Shown here piece by piece: positions 35,541 through 44,154 of a stretch of DNA of 51,225 bases. This DNA comes from Ectopseudomonas oleovorans. Its GTDB lineage: Bacteria > Pseudomonadota > Gammaproteobacteria > Pseudomonadales > Pseudomonadaceae. A program made the translations under genes and the position numbers. Each line of letters starts with the position of its first letter. The first letter of the stretch is position 1. The notes beneath the pieces are model-generated. The model was given only the letters and a program-made list of their open reading frames with translations. It searched no databases and was not told the DNA's origin. The stretch is from the NCBI RefSeq assembly GCF_003052605.1, contig NZ_QASO01000099.1, positions 1 to 51,225 on the forward strand, in the 5' to 3' direction.

Positions 35541-36133
35541 GGATGGAACCCTCTCACGCTAAGCACGGTGTGAGCCCAATTAGAAGTGGGCCTCTGTTTT
35601 ATCCTGGCCAGGTTTGAAAACCGGGCGGCTATGCATCTCTAGGCAAAGGTCATGCCTAAATTGATCAAGCGTTCAATAAAAACTGAACCGTCAATGCATG
35701 GCGTGCCAGACAGACTCCTTGCCCCTGTTTTCAGGGTTTGCGAAACGCTCTCAAAGCTTCTTTGCGCAAGGCTTTGAGCATTTCGGTAGCACAGACTGAG
35801 CGGCCTGCTACGGCGTCTCTGGCTGTCAGTAACGGACGAACGGTAACAACAGCGATCACTCGGTCACACCTGAGGAAATCGATGTCCGCAAGCGTCGCAC
35901 CAAAAGCTCGCGAAGCGGCGGCTTTGCCAGAATCGCTGCACCAGCAAAGGTCACCGCTCGCTGGCGTGCCAGCCGCCAGGAGGACATGGGGAAGAAACTC
36001 CTGACGAATCCGCAACAGGTTCGCGATGATCCAACTTTCGCCAGCGCGCCATGCTCTCCAACCAACTCATGCATATCCAATCACGCTGCGGTGAACCGTC
36101 CGTATCGGGGTCTTTTCTCGACATGCCGGTGGT
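35541..36133. other. gbdR upstream region and unassigned DNA
   Basis: Apart from the BetI-like box, I see no gene. A stretch near 35730-36010 is open in several frames but has no recognised protein, and contains small stems such as GCTGGC-GT-GCCAGC (35960-35973). It may belong to a decayed or repeated element. Confidence 0.5.
35661..35677. promoter_or_regulatory. BetI-operator-like box upstream of gbdR
   Basis: TTGATCAAGCGTTCAAT matches the box ahead of betB at 42455 (TTGATTGATCGTTCAAT) at 14 of 17 positions, including both TTGA/TCAA ends. It lies 121 bp upstream of the gbdR ATG. That BetI acts here is inference. Confidence 0.45.
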
Positions 36134-36430
36134 GACGATCATTTCGGCCCCGATTACGGTGCGGCACAGGTCGACACAGTGGCGCGCGGCGGGTTGAGCG
36201 AGCAGTGTCCCAACCTGGCTCGGCTTTTCCGCAATATGACCTTCACCATCAGCGCAGAAAACCATTTGATGAGCGCCGTGCTGGAAGGCAATACCAATCG
36301 CCGCCGCGTGGCCAAGCAGTGGATCGAAGACAACCCGCAGATGGTTGCGTCCTGGCTGGAAGGTGTGACTCGCTATCAAGGCGGTCCCATCAGCAAGGTT
36401 TTCGACGTATCGCAAGCAAAAAATGCCTGA
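36134..36430 (+). pseudogene. C-terminal remnant of a CbcX-like betaine-binding protein
   Basis: Read from 36134 without a start codon, the frame gives GDDHFGPDYGAAQVDTV, then CPNLARLFRNMTFTI and AKQWIEDNPQMVASWLEGVT. These align with the last third of CbcX encoded at 39511 (GDDVFGPDYGAAKVYTV; CTNVGKLLNNLQFTV; AKEWIKANPAILDQWLSGVT). An in-frame stop lies at 36092-36094, and the part upstream is not recognisable. It is about 98 codons of a protein that should have 310, so it is a decayed paralogue. Its place between gbdR and cbcV suggests an ancestral extra binding-protein gene. Confidence 0.82.
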
Positions 36431-37404
36431 TAAATTCGACGAAATAGCCGAGAAAAATCAATAAAAATGGCAGAAAGCAGAGACCGCCACATGGCTCGAA
36501 AGGGTTTTCCCTTGTCGTGTCGAGAATCACGGCCAGGCTCGCAAGCCTGGCCAGCCATGACCGACCGGTCACATTGCGCCGCCTTTGGATTTTTCAGCGC
36601 TTTTCGGCACGCCTCCACCTCTGTCTGTAAATTTTTTTCAACATCGCCACAGCCCCCGCGCTACGCCGCCTGCGCCTCGCTTGAAAGACTGAAAACCAGC
36701 ACCGGCGCGGCTTTCAGCCTTGGCCAAGGGACGAAAAAGTCTGTTAAGGTTTTTAAAGCACGCTATCGAAAGCGCTTCTCGATACTCATATCGAGCGCTA
36801 TTCGAAACGGCATCACACAGTGCTTTCAGGAGCCCGGAAAACGGCGAGAAAATGGAAAAACACGGGGTGTGACGGACCATGTCGTCGCCCAATACGTCAG
36901 GGTCGCAAACCGATAATTGCGCAGACCCCAAGACTATATCGTTGAGTCAACCGATAACGTCGCTGCCGCTTCCCGAGGGGAACGGCAGACTGGGGCTCAC
37001 CGCCCCGGACCGAAGAACATACAAGCGCTGGGCCCCATCGATAGGGCGCCAGCCCAACAAGAAATTTCGGATGTACGCATGCGCCAGGACGACGCATGAA
37101 TCCCCAAGGGAATGGGCTTCGAAACACTGCCAGAGGGTTTGGAAAGCGGTTTGCAGCACGGCAAGACAGTGGTCACTCATCAACAGATTGCAACGACGCA
37201 GCGGGCAATTTTTGCCACCAGCCGCGTGCGCTGCAGCGTGCCTGAGTGCCACACTAGACGCCCGCCGCGAAACGTTCGCCAACCTCGAAACTCAGCAAAC
37301 ACCCACACAGGTATCAGAGGCCTGACACAGCTGATCTACGCTTCTACGATGCGTACCCAGCCGTGCCAACGCGAACTGGATGCCGATTGAAGGGGAAACG
37401 TCCC
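36431..37404 (+). other. Long upstream region of cbcVWX
   Basis: I find no supported gene in this 974-bp stretch; it is more AT-rich than its surroundings near 36430-36850. Around 36761-36809 are two imperfect direct repeats, CGCTATCGAAAGCG and CGCTATTCGAAACG, 35 bp apart, with CTCGAT-N6-ATCGAG between them. This is a plausible regulator site. The promoter of cbcV must lie somewhere here. Confidence 0.5.
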
Positions 37405-38610
37405 ATGCAGTCTGGAAAGATCGTGGTCGAACACCTGTACAAGGTTTTCGGCCCCAACCCACAAGAAGCCATCGACCTGCTCAAGGAAGGCTGGAGCAAG
37501 GAGAGGATTCTGGCCGAGAAAGGCGCCGTGATCGGCGTCAGCGATGTGTCGTTCAGTGTCGAAGAGGGCGAAATCTTCGTCCTCATGGGACTGTCCGGCT
37601 CCGGCAAATCCACCCTGATCCGCCTGATCAACCGCCTGGTCGAACCCAGCGCCGGTGACGTCTACATCGATGGCCAGAACGTGGCCAAGCTGCCGCAATC
37701 GCAACTGATCGACCTGCGCCGGCGCGACATGAGCATGGTCTTCCAGTCCTTCGCCCTGATGCCTTCGCGCAGCGTGCTGGATAACGCCGCCTTCGGCCTG
37801 GAAGTGGCCGGCACCGGCCGCAAGGAGCGCGAGAAGCGCGCCATGGAAGTGCTCAAGCAGGTCGGCCTGGACACCTTCGCCCACAAGTACCCGCACGAAC
37901 TCTCCGGCGGCATGCAGCAACGCGTCGGCCTGGCCCGTGCGCTGACGGTCAACCCGTCGATGATCATCATGGACGAGGCCTTCTCCGCCCTCGACCCGCT
38001 CAAGCGCCGCGAGATGCAGGACGTGCTGCTGGAGCTGCAGAAGACCCATCGCCGCACCATCATCTTCGTCTCCCACGATATCGAAGAGGCCATGCGCATC
38101 GGTACCCGCATCGGCATCATGGAAGGCGGCAAGCTGATCCAGGTCGGCACCCCGCAGGAACTGATCGAAAAGCCAGCCAACGAGTACGTGCGCAACTTCT
38201 TCGACACCGTCGACACCAGCCGTTACCTCACCGCCGGCCAGCTCAAGGCCGACAGCGTGCCGACCTACGTCTACAACGGCAAGGCGCCGGATGCAGCAAT
38301 GATCTGCAAGGATCTGCAGGCGCGGGACAAGCACTACGCCTTCATCGTCGACGAGCAGAACAACTTCCAGGGTTCCATCAGCCTGGAGAAGATCGCCCTG
38401 ATGGTCGATGGCGACGAACCCCAACCACTCGAAGCGGATGCGCTCAAGCAGGTGGTGCCGGTACCCGAAGACATGCCGCTGGAAGATGTGATCACCCGCC
38501 TGGTGGACAACGAAGGTCCGATCCCTGTGGTGGACGCCGACGGCCATTACTGCGGCGCCATCAGCAAGGGCCGTCTGCTGACCCGACTACAGGGGGAATC
38601 CCATGAGTGA
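37405..38610 (+). CDS. cbcV: Choline/betaine/carnitine ABC transporter ATPase CbcV
   Basis: A 401-residue ABC ATPase of the glycine-betaine/OpuA-ProV class. Walker A is GLSGSGKST (62-70), the signature LSGGMQQRVGLARAL, Walker B IIMDEAFSALDP and the switch histidine in FVSHD. After residue ~275 comes a CBS-domain pair, which in this class senses ionic strength or nucleotides. MQSGKIVVEHLYKVFG at 37405, with AAGGGGA ahead, is the start; the longer frame has no support. It overlaps cbcW by 8 nt. CbcVWX is the name given to the P. aeruginosa system. Confidence 0.93.
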   Translation: MQSGKIVVEHLYKVFGPNPQEAIDLLKEGWSKERILAEKGAVIGVSDVSFSVEEGEIFVLMGLSGSGKSTLIRLINRLVEPSAGDVYIDGQNVAKLPQSQLIDLRRRDMSMVFQSFALMPSRSVLDNAAFGLEVAGTGRKEREKRAMEVLKQVGLDTFAHKYPHELSGGMQQRVGLARALTVNPSMIIMDEAFSALDPLKRREMQDVLLELQKTHRRTIIFVSHDIEEAMRIGTRIGIMEGGKLIQVGTPQELIEKPANEYVRNFFDTVDTSRYLTAGQLKADSVPTYVYNGKAPDAAMICKDLQARDKHYAFIVDEQNNFQGSISLEKIALMVDGDEPQPLEADALKQVVPVPEDMPLEDVITRLVDNEGPIPVVDADGHYCGAISKGRLLTRLQGESHE

Positions 38611-39481
38611 CAAGAAACTCGACCTGGGTAGCTGGGTCAACGACGTCGTCCAGCACCTGCTGGACAACTACAGCGGTGCATTCGACAGCATCGGCAAACT
38701 GGTCAGCGGATTCTCCGAAGGCATCGAAGCCTTGCTCATGCTGCCACCGGCCTGGCTGCTGATCGCCATCTTTGTCGCCCTCGGCCTATGGCGCATCGGC
38801 GCACGCTTCGCGGTGTTCACCGCCGTGGCTTTCATCCTGATCGTCATGACCGGGTTCTGGGAACAGACCGTGGTCACCCTCGGCCTGACCTTCTCCTCGA
38901 CGTTGATCAGCCTGCTGCTGGGTATCCCGCTGGGCATCTGGGCCGCCAAGAGCGAGCGCGTGGCGACCATCATCCGGCCGATCCTCGACTTCATGCAGAC
39001 CATGCCGGCGTTCGTCTACCTGATTCCGGCGGCCATGCTCTTCGGCCTCGGCCGGGTGCCCGGGATCATCGCCACGGTGATCTTCGCCATGCCGCCGGCG
39101 GTGCGCTTGACCAGCCTGGGCATTCGCCAAGTGAACAAGGAAATCGTCGAGGCCGGCCAGTCCTTCGGCTGCACCAGCCGCCAGCTGCTGTTCAAGGTAC
39201 AACTGCCCAACGCCATGCCGTCGATCATGGCCGGGGTCAACCAGACCATCATGATGGCCCTGTCGATGGTGATCATCGCCTCAATGGTCGGCGCCGGTGG
39301 CCTGGGTAACGATGTACTGGCGAGTATCCAGCGCCTGGACATCGGGCTAGGCTTCGAAAGCGGCATGGCCGTGGTGCTGCTGGCGATCATTCTCGACCGC
39401 ATCACTGAAAGCTTCGGCACCAAGCAGACCGCCCGCGGCGGCATCTTTGCCTGGTTCAGCGGCAAGCTGCAGCGCCAGTAA
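38603..39481 (+). CDS. cbcW: Choline/betaine/carnitine ABC transporter permease CbcW
   Basis: A 292-residue ProW/OpuAB-type inner-membrane permease with about six helices. The cytoplasmic coupling loop is GQSFGCTSRQLLFKVQLPNA (an EAA-type loop), and ALSMVIIASMVGAGGLGNDV follows. It forms the channel with CbcV as motor. The start overlaps the end of cbcV, and cbcX follows after 29 bp. Confidence 0.94.
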   Translation: MSDKKLDLGSWVNDVVQHLLDNYSGAFDSIGKLVSGFSEGIEALLMLPPAWLLIAIFVALGLWRIGARFAVFTAVAFILIVMTGFWEQTVVTLGLTFSSTLISLLLGIPLGIWAAKSERVATIIRPILDFMQTMPAFVYLIPAAMLFGLGRVPGIIATVIFAMPPAVRLTSLGIRQVNKEIVEAGQSFGCTSRQLLFKVQLPNAMPSIMAGVNQTIMMALSMVIIASMVGAGGLGNDVLASIQRLDIGLGFESGMAVVLLAIILDRITESFGTKQTARGGIFAWFSGKLQRQ

Positions 39482-39510
39482 ACATTTTTTCACTTCACAG
39501 AGAACCGCAG

Positions 39511-40455
39511 ATGAAAATGATCAAAACCACTGCCGCCATCGGCCTGCTGTCCTGCGCACTGACGCAGGGCGCCATGGCCGCGGAGCCGGCGAGCTGCAAG
39601 CAGGTGCGTTTTGCCGAGATTGGCTGGGCCGACATCGCCGCCACCACGGGTGTGGCCATGACCCTGGTCGAAGGTCTGGGCTATCAGCCACGCAAGATCA
39701 TGGCCTCGGTACCCATCGCCTTCACCGGCGTGAAGAGCGGCCAGGTCGATGTGTTCCTCGGCTATTGGGCACCGTCGATGGACTCGGTGATCGAGCCATT
39801 CCTCAAGGACGATGGCGTCAAGGTACTGCCCAAGGCCAACCTCGAGGGTGCCAAGTACACCCTGGCCGTGCCGACCTACGCGGCCGAAGCCGGCCTGAAG
39901 AGCTTCCAGGACATCGCCAAGTTCAAGGATCAGTTGGGCGGCAAGATCTATGGCATCGAGCCGGGTAACGACGGCAACCTGCTGATCGACGGCATGATCA
40001 AGAACAATCAATTCGACCTCGGCGACTTCCGTATGGTCGAGTCCAGCGAAGCCGGGATGCTGGTGCAGGTGTCGCGCGCGATCAGGAAGAAAGAACCCGT
40101 GGTCTTCCTTGGCTGGGCACCGCACCCGATGAACACTCAGCACGACATCACCTACCTGTCCGGCGGTGACGACGTGTTCGGTCCCGACTACGGCGCGGCC
40201 AAGGTCTACACCGTGGTACCGCCGGATTACGAAGCGCGCTGCACCAACGTCGGCAAACTGCTGAACAACCTGCAGTTCACCGTCGACATCGAAAGCCAGC
40301 TGATGGAAAAGGTCCTGGAGAAGGAAAACCCGCAGAACGTCGCCAAGGAGTGGATCAAGGCCAACCCGGCGATCCTCGACCAGTGGCTGAGCGGCGTGAC
40401 CACCTTTGACGGTCAGGACGGCGTTGCCGCCGTGAAGAAACACGTCGGGCTGTAA
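39511..40455 (+). CDS. cbcX: Choline/betaine-binding protein CbcX
   Basis: A 314-residue periplasmic binding protein with signal peptide MKMIKTTAAIGLLSCALTQG and cleavage near AMAAEP. It is of the OpuAC/ProX class, with conserved segments FAEIGWADIAATTGVAMTLV, GYWAPSMDS and GWAPHPMN, whose tryptophans form the trimethylammonium cage. It supplies CbcWV. The decayed paralogue at 36134-36430 aligns with its C-terminal third. Confidence 0.92.
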   Translation: MKMIKTTAAIGLLSCALTQGAMAAEPASCKQVRFAEIGWADIAATTGVAMTLVEGLGYQPRKIMASVPIAFTGVKSGQVDVFLGYWAPSMDSVIEPFLKDDGVKVLPKANLEGAKYTLAVPTYAAEAGLKSFQDIAKFKDQLGGKIYGIEPGNDGNLLIDGMIKNNQFDLGDFRMVESSEAGMLVQVSRAIRKKEPVVFLGWAPHPMNTQHDITYLSGGDDVFGPDYGAAKVYTVVPPDYEARCTNVGKLLNNLQFTVDIESQLMEKVLEKENPQNVAKEWIKANPAILDQWLSGVTTFDGQDGVAAVKKHVGL

Positions 40456-40472
40456 CAGGCCGCGACCCGATT

Positions 40473-40500
40473 CGGGCTCGAACCTCAGGGTGCGAGCCCG
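40473..40500 (+). terminator. Hairpin after cbcX
   Basis: CGGGCTCG-N12-CGAGCCCG (40473-40500) lies 18 bp after the cbcX stop, with no T-run. It may be an mRNA end structure. The remaining 163 bp before the next gene hold no ORF and could contain a separate promoter. Confidence 0.5.
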
Positions 40501-40663
40501 GAAACCTCCTCGTAAACCACTAGCGGCTGCTTTCTGGCCGTGATGGGGAGGATTTGCCCGCGAACCGGCAATCTGCTGCGCAACACGGATTCGCAAGGCC
40601 CGCAATGAGAACGAGCCAGTCAACGATCTTGCAACTGCCACTCACTGATGGAGCACAACAAAC

Positions 40664-41515
40664 ATGCGCATAATCCAGCATCTCTGCCTCGGCGCCGCCG
40701 CCCTGGCCATCGGCATGGGCAGCGCCCTGGCCGCCAACAAGCCCACCTTGAAGATCGGCTACGTCAACGGCTGGGACGACAGTGTCGCCGTCACCCACGT
40801 CGCCGGTGAGATCCTGCAAAGCAAACTCGGCTACACGGTCGAACTGAAGCCGGTCGAACCCGCCATCATGTGGCAGGGGGTGGCCCGTGGCGACCTCGAT
40901 GCCACCCTCTCCGCCTGGCTGCCGGCCACTCATGGCGAGTACTTCGAGAAGCTCAAGGACAAGGTGGAAATCCTCGGTACCAACTACTCCGGCGCCAAGA
41001 TCGGCCTGATTGTGCCGGACTACGTCGAAGCCAAGACCATCGAGGATCTGGAGAAATACGCCAAGGACTTCGACGGTAAGATCACCGGCATCGACGCCGG
41101 TGCCGGCGTGATGCGCCGCACCGAAGACGCCATCAAGGAATACAACCTGACCAGCATCAAGCTGATGCCGAGCTCGGGCCCGGCCATGGCCACCGCCCTG
41201 ACCCGCGCCGAGAAAGCGCAGAAGCCGATCGTGGTCACCGGCTGGATTCCGCACTGGATGTTCGCCAAGTGGAAACTGCGCTTCCTCGAAGATCCGAAGA
41301 AAGTCTTCGGCGACGACGAGCGTGTCGACACCGTGGCCAACCCGGCACTGAAAGAAAAAGCCGCCGACGCTGCCGCCTTCCTCAGCAAGATTTCCTGGAG
41401 CGGCGAAGAAGTCGGCTCGGTGATGCTGGCCATTCGCGAAGGCGCCAAGCCGGACCAGGCTGCCAAGGACTGGATCGCCGCCAACCCGGAGCGCGTGGAA
41501 AGCTGGCTAAAGTAA
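40664..41515 (+). CDS. Second glycine-betaine-class ABC substrate-binding protein
   Basis: A 283-residue periplasmic protein (signal peptide ending SALAAN) of the OpuAC class. Likely betaine-cage tryptophans are W37 in YVNGWDDS, W85 in SAWLPATH and the W pair in GWIPHWMFAKW. It is only distantly like CbcX and closer in style to the orphan binding proteins (BetX/CaiX type) that share the CbcWV core in Pseudomonas. GGAG precedes the ATG. It follows cbcX by 208 bp and ends at a strong terminator, ahead of betI. Confidence 0.88.
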   Translation: MRIIQHLCLGAAALAIGMGSALAANKPTLKIGYVNGWDDSVAVTHVAGEILQSKLGYTVELKPVEPAIMWQGVARGDLDATLSAWLPATHGEYFEKLKDKVEILGTNYSGAKIGLIVPDYVEAKTIEDLEKYAKDFDGKITGIDAGAGVMRRTEDAIKEYNLTSIKLMPSSGPAMATALTRAEKAQKPIVVTGWIPHWMFAKWKLRFLEDPKKVFGDDERVDTVANPALKEKAADAAAFLSKISWSGEEVGSVMLAIREGAKPDQAAKDWIAANPERVESWLK

Positions 41516-41537
41516 GCCGCACTCGCTGCATGCCATC

Positions 41538-41568
41538 GAAGCGGGCCTCTGGCCCGCTTCGTCGTTTT
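41538..41568 (+). terminator. Terminator before betI
   Basis: GAAGCGGGCC-TCT-GGCCCGCTTC (41538-41560) is a perfect 10-bp stem followed by GTCGTTTT. It ends the cbc/binding-protein transcript. Confidence 0.9.
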
Positions 41569-41675
41569 GCAAGGCCGCGTGCGCCACGGGTACCGAGGCA
41601 AGGCGGTGCGCAGGGCCAAGGTGGCCCCGCGCCACCCTGCGGAATCGGCGCCCCGCCCCCGCTCTCCCACCTCGT

Positions 41676-41697
41676 TTGATTGATCGAACGATCAAAA
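41676..41697. promoter_or_regulatory. BetI operator ahead of betI
   Basis: TTGATTGATCGAACGATCAA begins at 41676 and contains the perfect palindrome TTGATCG-AA-CGATCAA (41680-41695). It lies about 45 bp before the betI ATG and shares TTGATTGATCG with the box ahead of betB. This is the classical BetI-type site, so the gene is probably self-regulated. Confidence 0.85.
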
Positions 41698-41739
41698 TCC
41701 GCCTAGACTCCGGCCCAACTTCCCCCGCTGGAGACACCC

Positions 41740-42330
41740 ATGCCCAAGGTCGGCATGCAGCCCATTCGTCGTTCGCAGTTGATTGCCGCCACCCTGGAAG
41801 CCGTCGACCAGGTTGGTATGGCCGATGCCAGCATCGCCTATATCGCCCGCCTGGCCGGGGTTTCCAACGGCATCATCAGTCACTACTTCAAGGACAAGAA
41901 CGGCCTGCTCGAAGCCACCATGCGCCACCTGATGCAGGCACTGCGCGATGCCGTGGCCGAACGACGCCAGGCGCTGAGCGATGACAGCCCGCGCGCCCAC
42001 CTGCGCGCAATGATCGACGGCAACTTCGACGACAGCCAGGTCAGCGGCCCGGCGATGAAAACCTGGCTGGCGTTCTGGGCCAGCAGCATGCACCAGCCAG
42101 CCCTGCGCCGGCTGCAACGGGTCAATGACCACCGCCTCTATTCCAACCTGTGCGGCCAGTTCCACCGCGCGCTGCCGCAAGACCAGGCACGCCAGGCCGC
42201 CCGCGGGCTGGCCTCGCTGATCGACGGCCTGTGGCTACGCGGGGCGCTGTCCGGCAAGGCCTTCGACACCGCACAGGCACGCCGCATCGCCTACGACTAC
42301 CTCGACCTGCAATTGGCCAAGGCTCGTTAG
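41740..42330 (+). CDS. betI: TetR-family choline-responsive repressor BetI
   Basis: A 196-residue TetR protein with helix-turn-helix [19 protein letters not shown] and the BetI start [20 protein letters not shown]. The ligand domain contains [20 protein letters not shown], family-typical. BetI represses choline oxidation genes until choline is present. It is followed by betB after 191 bp with its own operator, so betI and betBA may be separate transcripts or may be joined. Confidence 0.95.
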   Translation: MPKVGMQPIRRSQLIAATLEAVDQVGMADASIAYIARLAGVSNGIISHYFKDKNGLLEATMRHLMQALRDAVAERRQALSDDSPRAHLRAMIDGNFDDSQVSGPAMKTWLAFWASSMHQPALRRLQRVNDHRLYSNLCGQFHRALPQDQARQAARGLASLIDGLWLRGALSGKAFDTAQARRIAYDYLDLQLAKAR

Positions 42331-42366
42331 AGGGTTGCCGACGGCAAGGCCTCACGCGCATGACCT

Positions 42367-42389
42367 TGGTGGGCTAAAGCCCACCCTAC
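42367..42389. repeat. Single GGTGGGCTAAAGCCCACC palindrome
   Basis: The 23-bp unit is identical to one arm of the pair at 34284-34383. It lies between betI and the betB operator. Confidence 0.9.
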
Positions 42390-42454
42390 CCGTTAACGGC
42401 TCTACGCAATAACCGCCTGGCCATGTCGTGATTGGCAGCGCCCTGTCGTTTTTG

Positions 42455-42471
42455 TTGATTGATCGTTCAAT
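42455..42471. promoter_or_regulatory. BetI operator ahead of betB
   Basis: TTGATTGATCGTTCAAT is a textbook BetI box 51 bp upstream of the betB ATG. The AT-rich block after it (TTTAAATAAAATAGG) probably holds the -10 element. It allows BetI control of betBA in addition to the betI promoter. Confidence 0.85.
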
Positions 42472-42521
42472 TTAAATAAAATAGGCTGTTCTCTAAGCAG
42501 ATCGAAGACAGAGGACAGCCC

Positions 42522-43994
42522 ATGCCACGTTTCGCCGAACAGCAGCTCTACATCAGTGGCCAGTACGTCGCCGCCAGCAGTGGAGAAACCTTCGACAGCA
42601 TCAACCCGGCCACCGGCGAGGTGCTGGCCAAGGTGCAACGCGCCAGCCAGGCCGACGTGGACCGTGCCGTGACCAGCGCCGCCGAAGGGCAGAAGGTGTG
42701 GGCGGCGATGACCGCCATGCAGCGCTCGCGCATCCTGCGCAAGGCGGTGGACATCCTGCGTGCGCGCAACGATGAACTGGCCGTGCTGGAAACCCTCGAC
42801 ACCGGCAAGCCACTGTCGGAAACCCGCTACGTCGACATCGTCACCGGCGCCGACGTGCTGGAGTACTACGCCGGCCTGATCCCGGCCATCGAGGGCGAGC
42901 AAATCCCGCTGCGCGAGACCTCCTTCGTCTATACCCGTCGCGAACCGCTGGGCGTGGTTGCCGGCATCGGCGCCTGGAATTACCCGATCCAGATCGCCCT
43001 GTGGAAATCCGCCCCGGCCCTGGCCGCCGGCAACGCGATGATCTTCAAACCCAGCGAAGTGACCTCGCTCACCGCACTGAAACTGGCCGAGATCTACACC
43101 GAGGCCGGCCTGCCAGCAGGCGTATTCAACGTGCTCACCGGCAGCGGTCGCGAAGTCGGCCAGTGGCTGACCGAGCATCCGGGTATCGAGAAGGTGTCCT
43201 TCACCGGCGGCACCATCACCGGTAAGAAGGTCATGGCCAGCGCCTCCAGCTCCAGCCTCAAGGAAGTGACCATGGAACTGGGCGGCAAGTCGCCGCTGAT
43301 CGTCTTCGAGGACGCCGACCTGGACCGCGCCGCCGACATCGCGGTGATGGCCAACTTCTACAGCTCCGGCCAGGTGTGCACCAACGGCACCCGCGTGTTC
43401 GTGCCACGCATGCTGCAGGCGCGCTTCGAGGCCAAGGTGCTGGAGCGCGTCAAGCGCATCCGCCTCGGCGATCCGCTCAGCGATGCCACCAATTTCGGCC
43501 CGCTGGTGAGCTACGCGCACATGGAAAGCGTGCTCAGCTACATCGAGAAGGGCCGCAGCGAGGGTGCACGCCTGCTGATCGGCGGCACACGCGTCAGTGA
43601 TGGCGACTATGCCAAGGGCGCCTACGTCGCCCCCACCGTGTTCACCGATTGCACGGATGCCATGACCATCGTGCGCGAGGAAATCTTCGGCCCGGTGATG
43701 AGCATCCTCATCTACGACAGCGAAGAGGAAGTGATCCGCCGCGCCAACGACACCGACTACGGCCTGGCTGCCGGCGTGGTGACCCGTGATCTGAACCGCG
43801 CGCACCGGGTGATCCACAAGCTGGAAGCCGGTATCTGCTGGATCAACACCTGGGGCGAGTCGCCAGCCGAGATGCCGGTGGGCGGCTACAAGCAGTCCGG
43901 TGTCGGCCGCGAGAACGGCCTGGTCACCCTCGGCCACTACACCCGCATCAAGTCGGTGCAGCTGGAAATGGGCGATTACGTCTCGGTGTTCTGA
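42522..43994 (+). CDS. betB: Betaine aldehyde dehydrogenase BetB
   Basis: A 490-residue NAD(P)-dependent aldehyde dehydrogenase that turns betaine aldehyde into glycine betaine. Catalytic Glu252 (MELGGKSPL) and nucleophile Cys286 (SGQVCTNGT) stand at the same numbers known for the P. aeruginosa enzyme; the cofactor motif [10 protein letters not shown] is also present. It is followed by betA after 160 bp of repeats. Confidence 0.97.
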   Translation: MPRFAEQQLYISGQYVAASSGETFDSINPATGEVLAKVQRASQADVDRAVTSAAEGQKVWAAMTAMQRSRILRKAVDILRARNDELAVLETLDTGKPLSETRYVDIVTGADVLEYYAGLIPAIEGEQIPLRETSFVYTRREPLGVVAGIGAWNYPIQIALWKSAPALAAGNAMIFKPSEVTSLTALKLAEIYTEAGLPAGVFNVLTGSGREVGQWLTEHPGIEKVSFTGGTITGKKVMASASSSSLKEVTMELGGKSPLIVFEDADLDRAADIAVMANFYSSGQVCTNGTRVFVPRMLQARFEAKVLERVKRIRLGDPLSDATNFGPLVSYAHMESVLSYIEKGRSEGARLLIGGTRVSDGDYAKGAYVAPTVFTDCTDAMTIVREEIFGPVMSILIYDSEEEVIRRANDTDYGLAAGVVTRDLNRAHRVIHKLEAGICWINTWGESPAEMPVGGYKQSGVGRENGLVTLGHYTRIKSVQLEMGDYVSVF

Positions 43995-44007
43995 ATCCAG
44001 TGTTGTC

Positions 44008-44143
44008 GGAGCGGCCGGGCGGCGCACCGCTTCAGCCGCGAAAAGCATCGCGGATAAATCCGCTCCTACAAAAAAGTCGCCGCCCCGTAGCCGGATGCAA
44101 TCCGGGACCAGTCACCGCGTTTTCCCGGATCGCAGCCGGGCAA
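44008..44143. repeat. REP and GTAGCCGGATGCA-type repeats between betB and betA
   Basis: First unit: GGAGCGG (44008-44014) to CCGCTCC (44060-44066), enclosing CCGCGA-N6-TCGCGG. Second: GTAGCCGGATGCAATCCGGG (44087 onward) facing TCCCGGATCGCAGCCGGG (44123-44140). Together they fill nearly the whole betB-betA gap. Confidence 0.8.
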
Positions 44144-44154
44144 CAGGAGTAGCC

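Noticed and set aside
35738..36004. An 88-codon frame next to the gbdR promoter
   Set aside because: Open in several frames on both strands with no recognisable fold; treated as unassigned DNA.
36879..37325. A 148-codon frame upstream of cbcV
   Set aside because: No recognisable domain, no ribosome site and an amino-acid mix untypical of Pseudomonas proteins.
42402..44048. A 548-codon minus-strand frame opposite betB
   Set aside because: Pure shadow of betB; BetB has all active-site residues on the plus strand.
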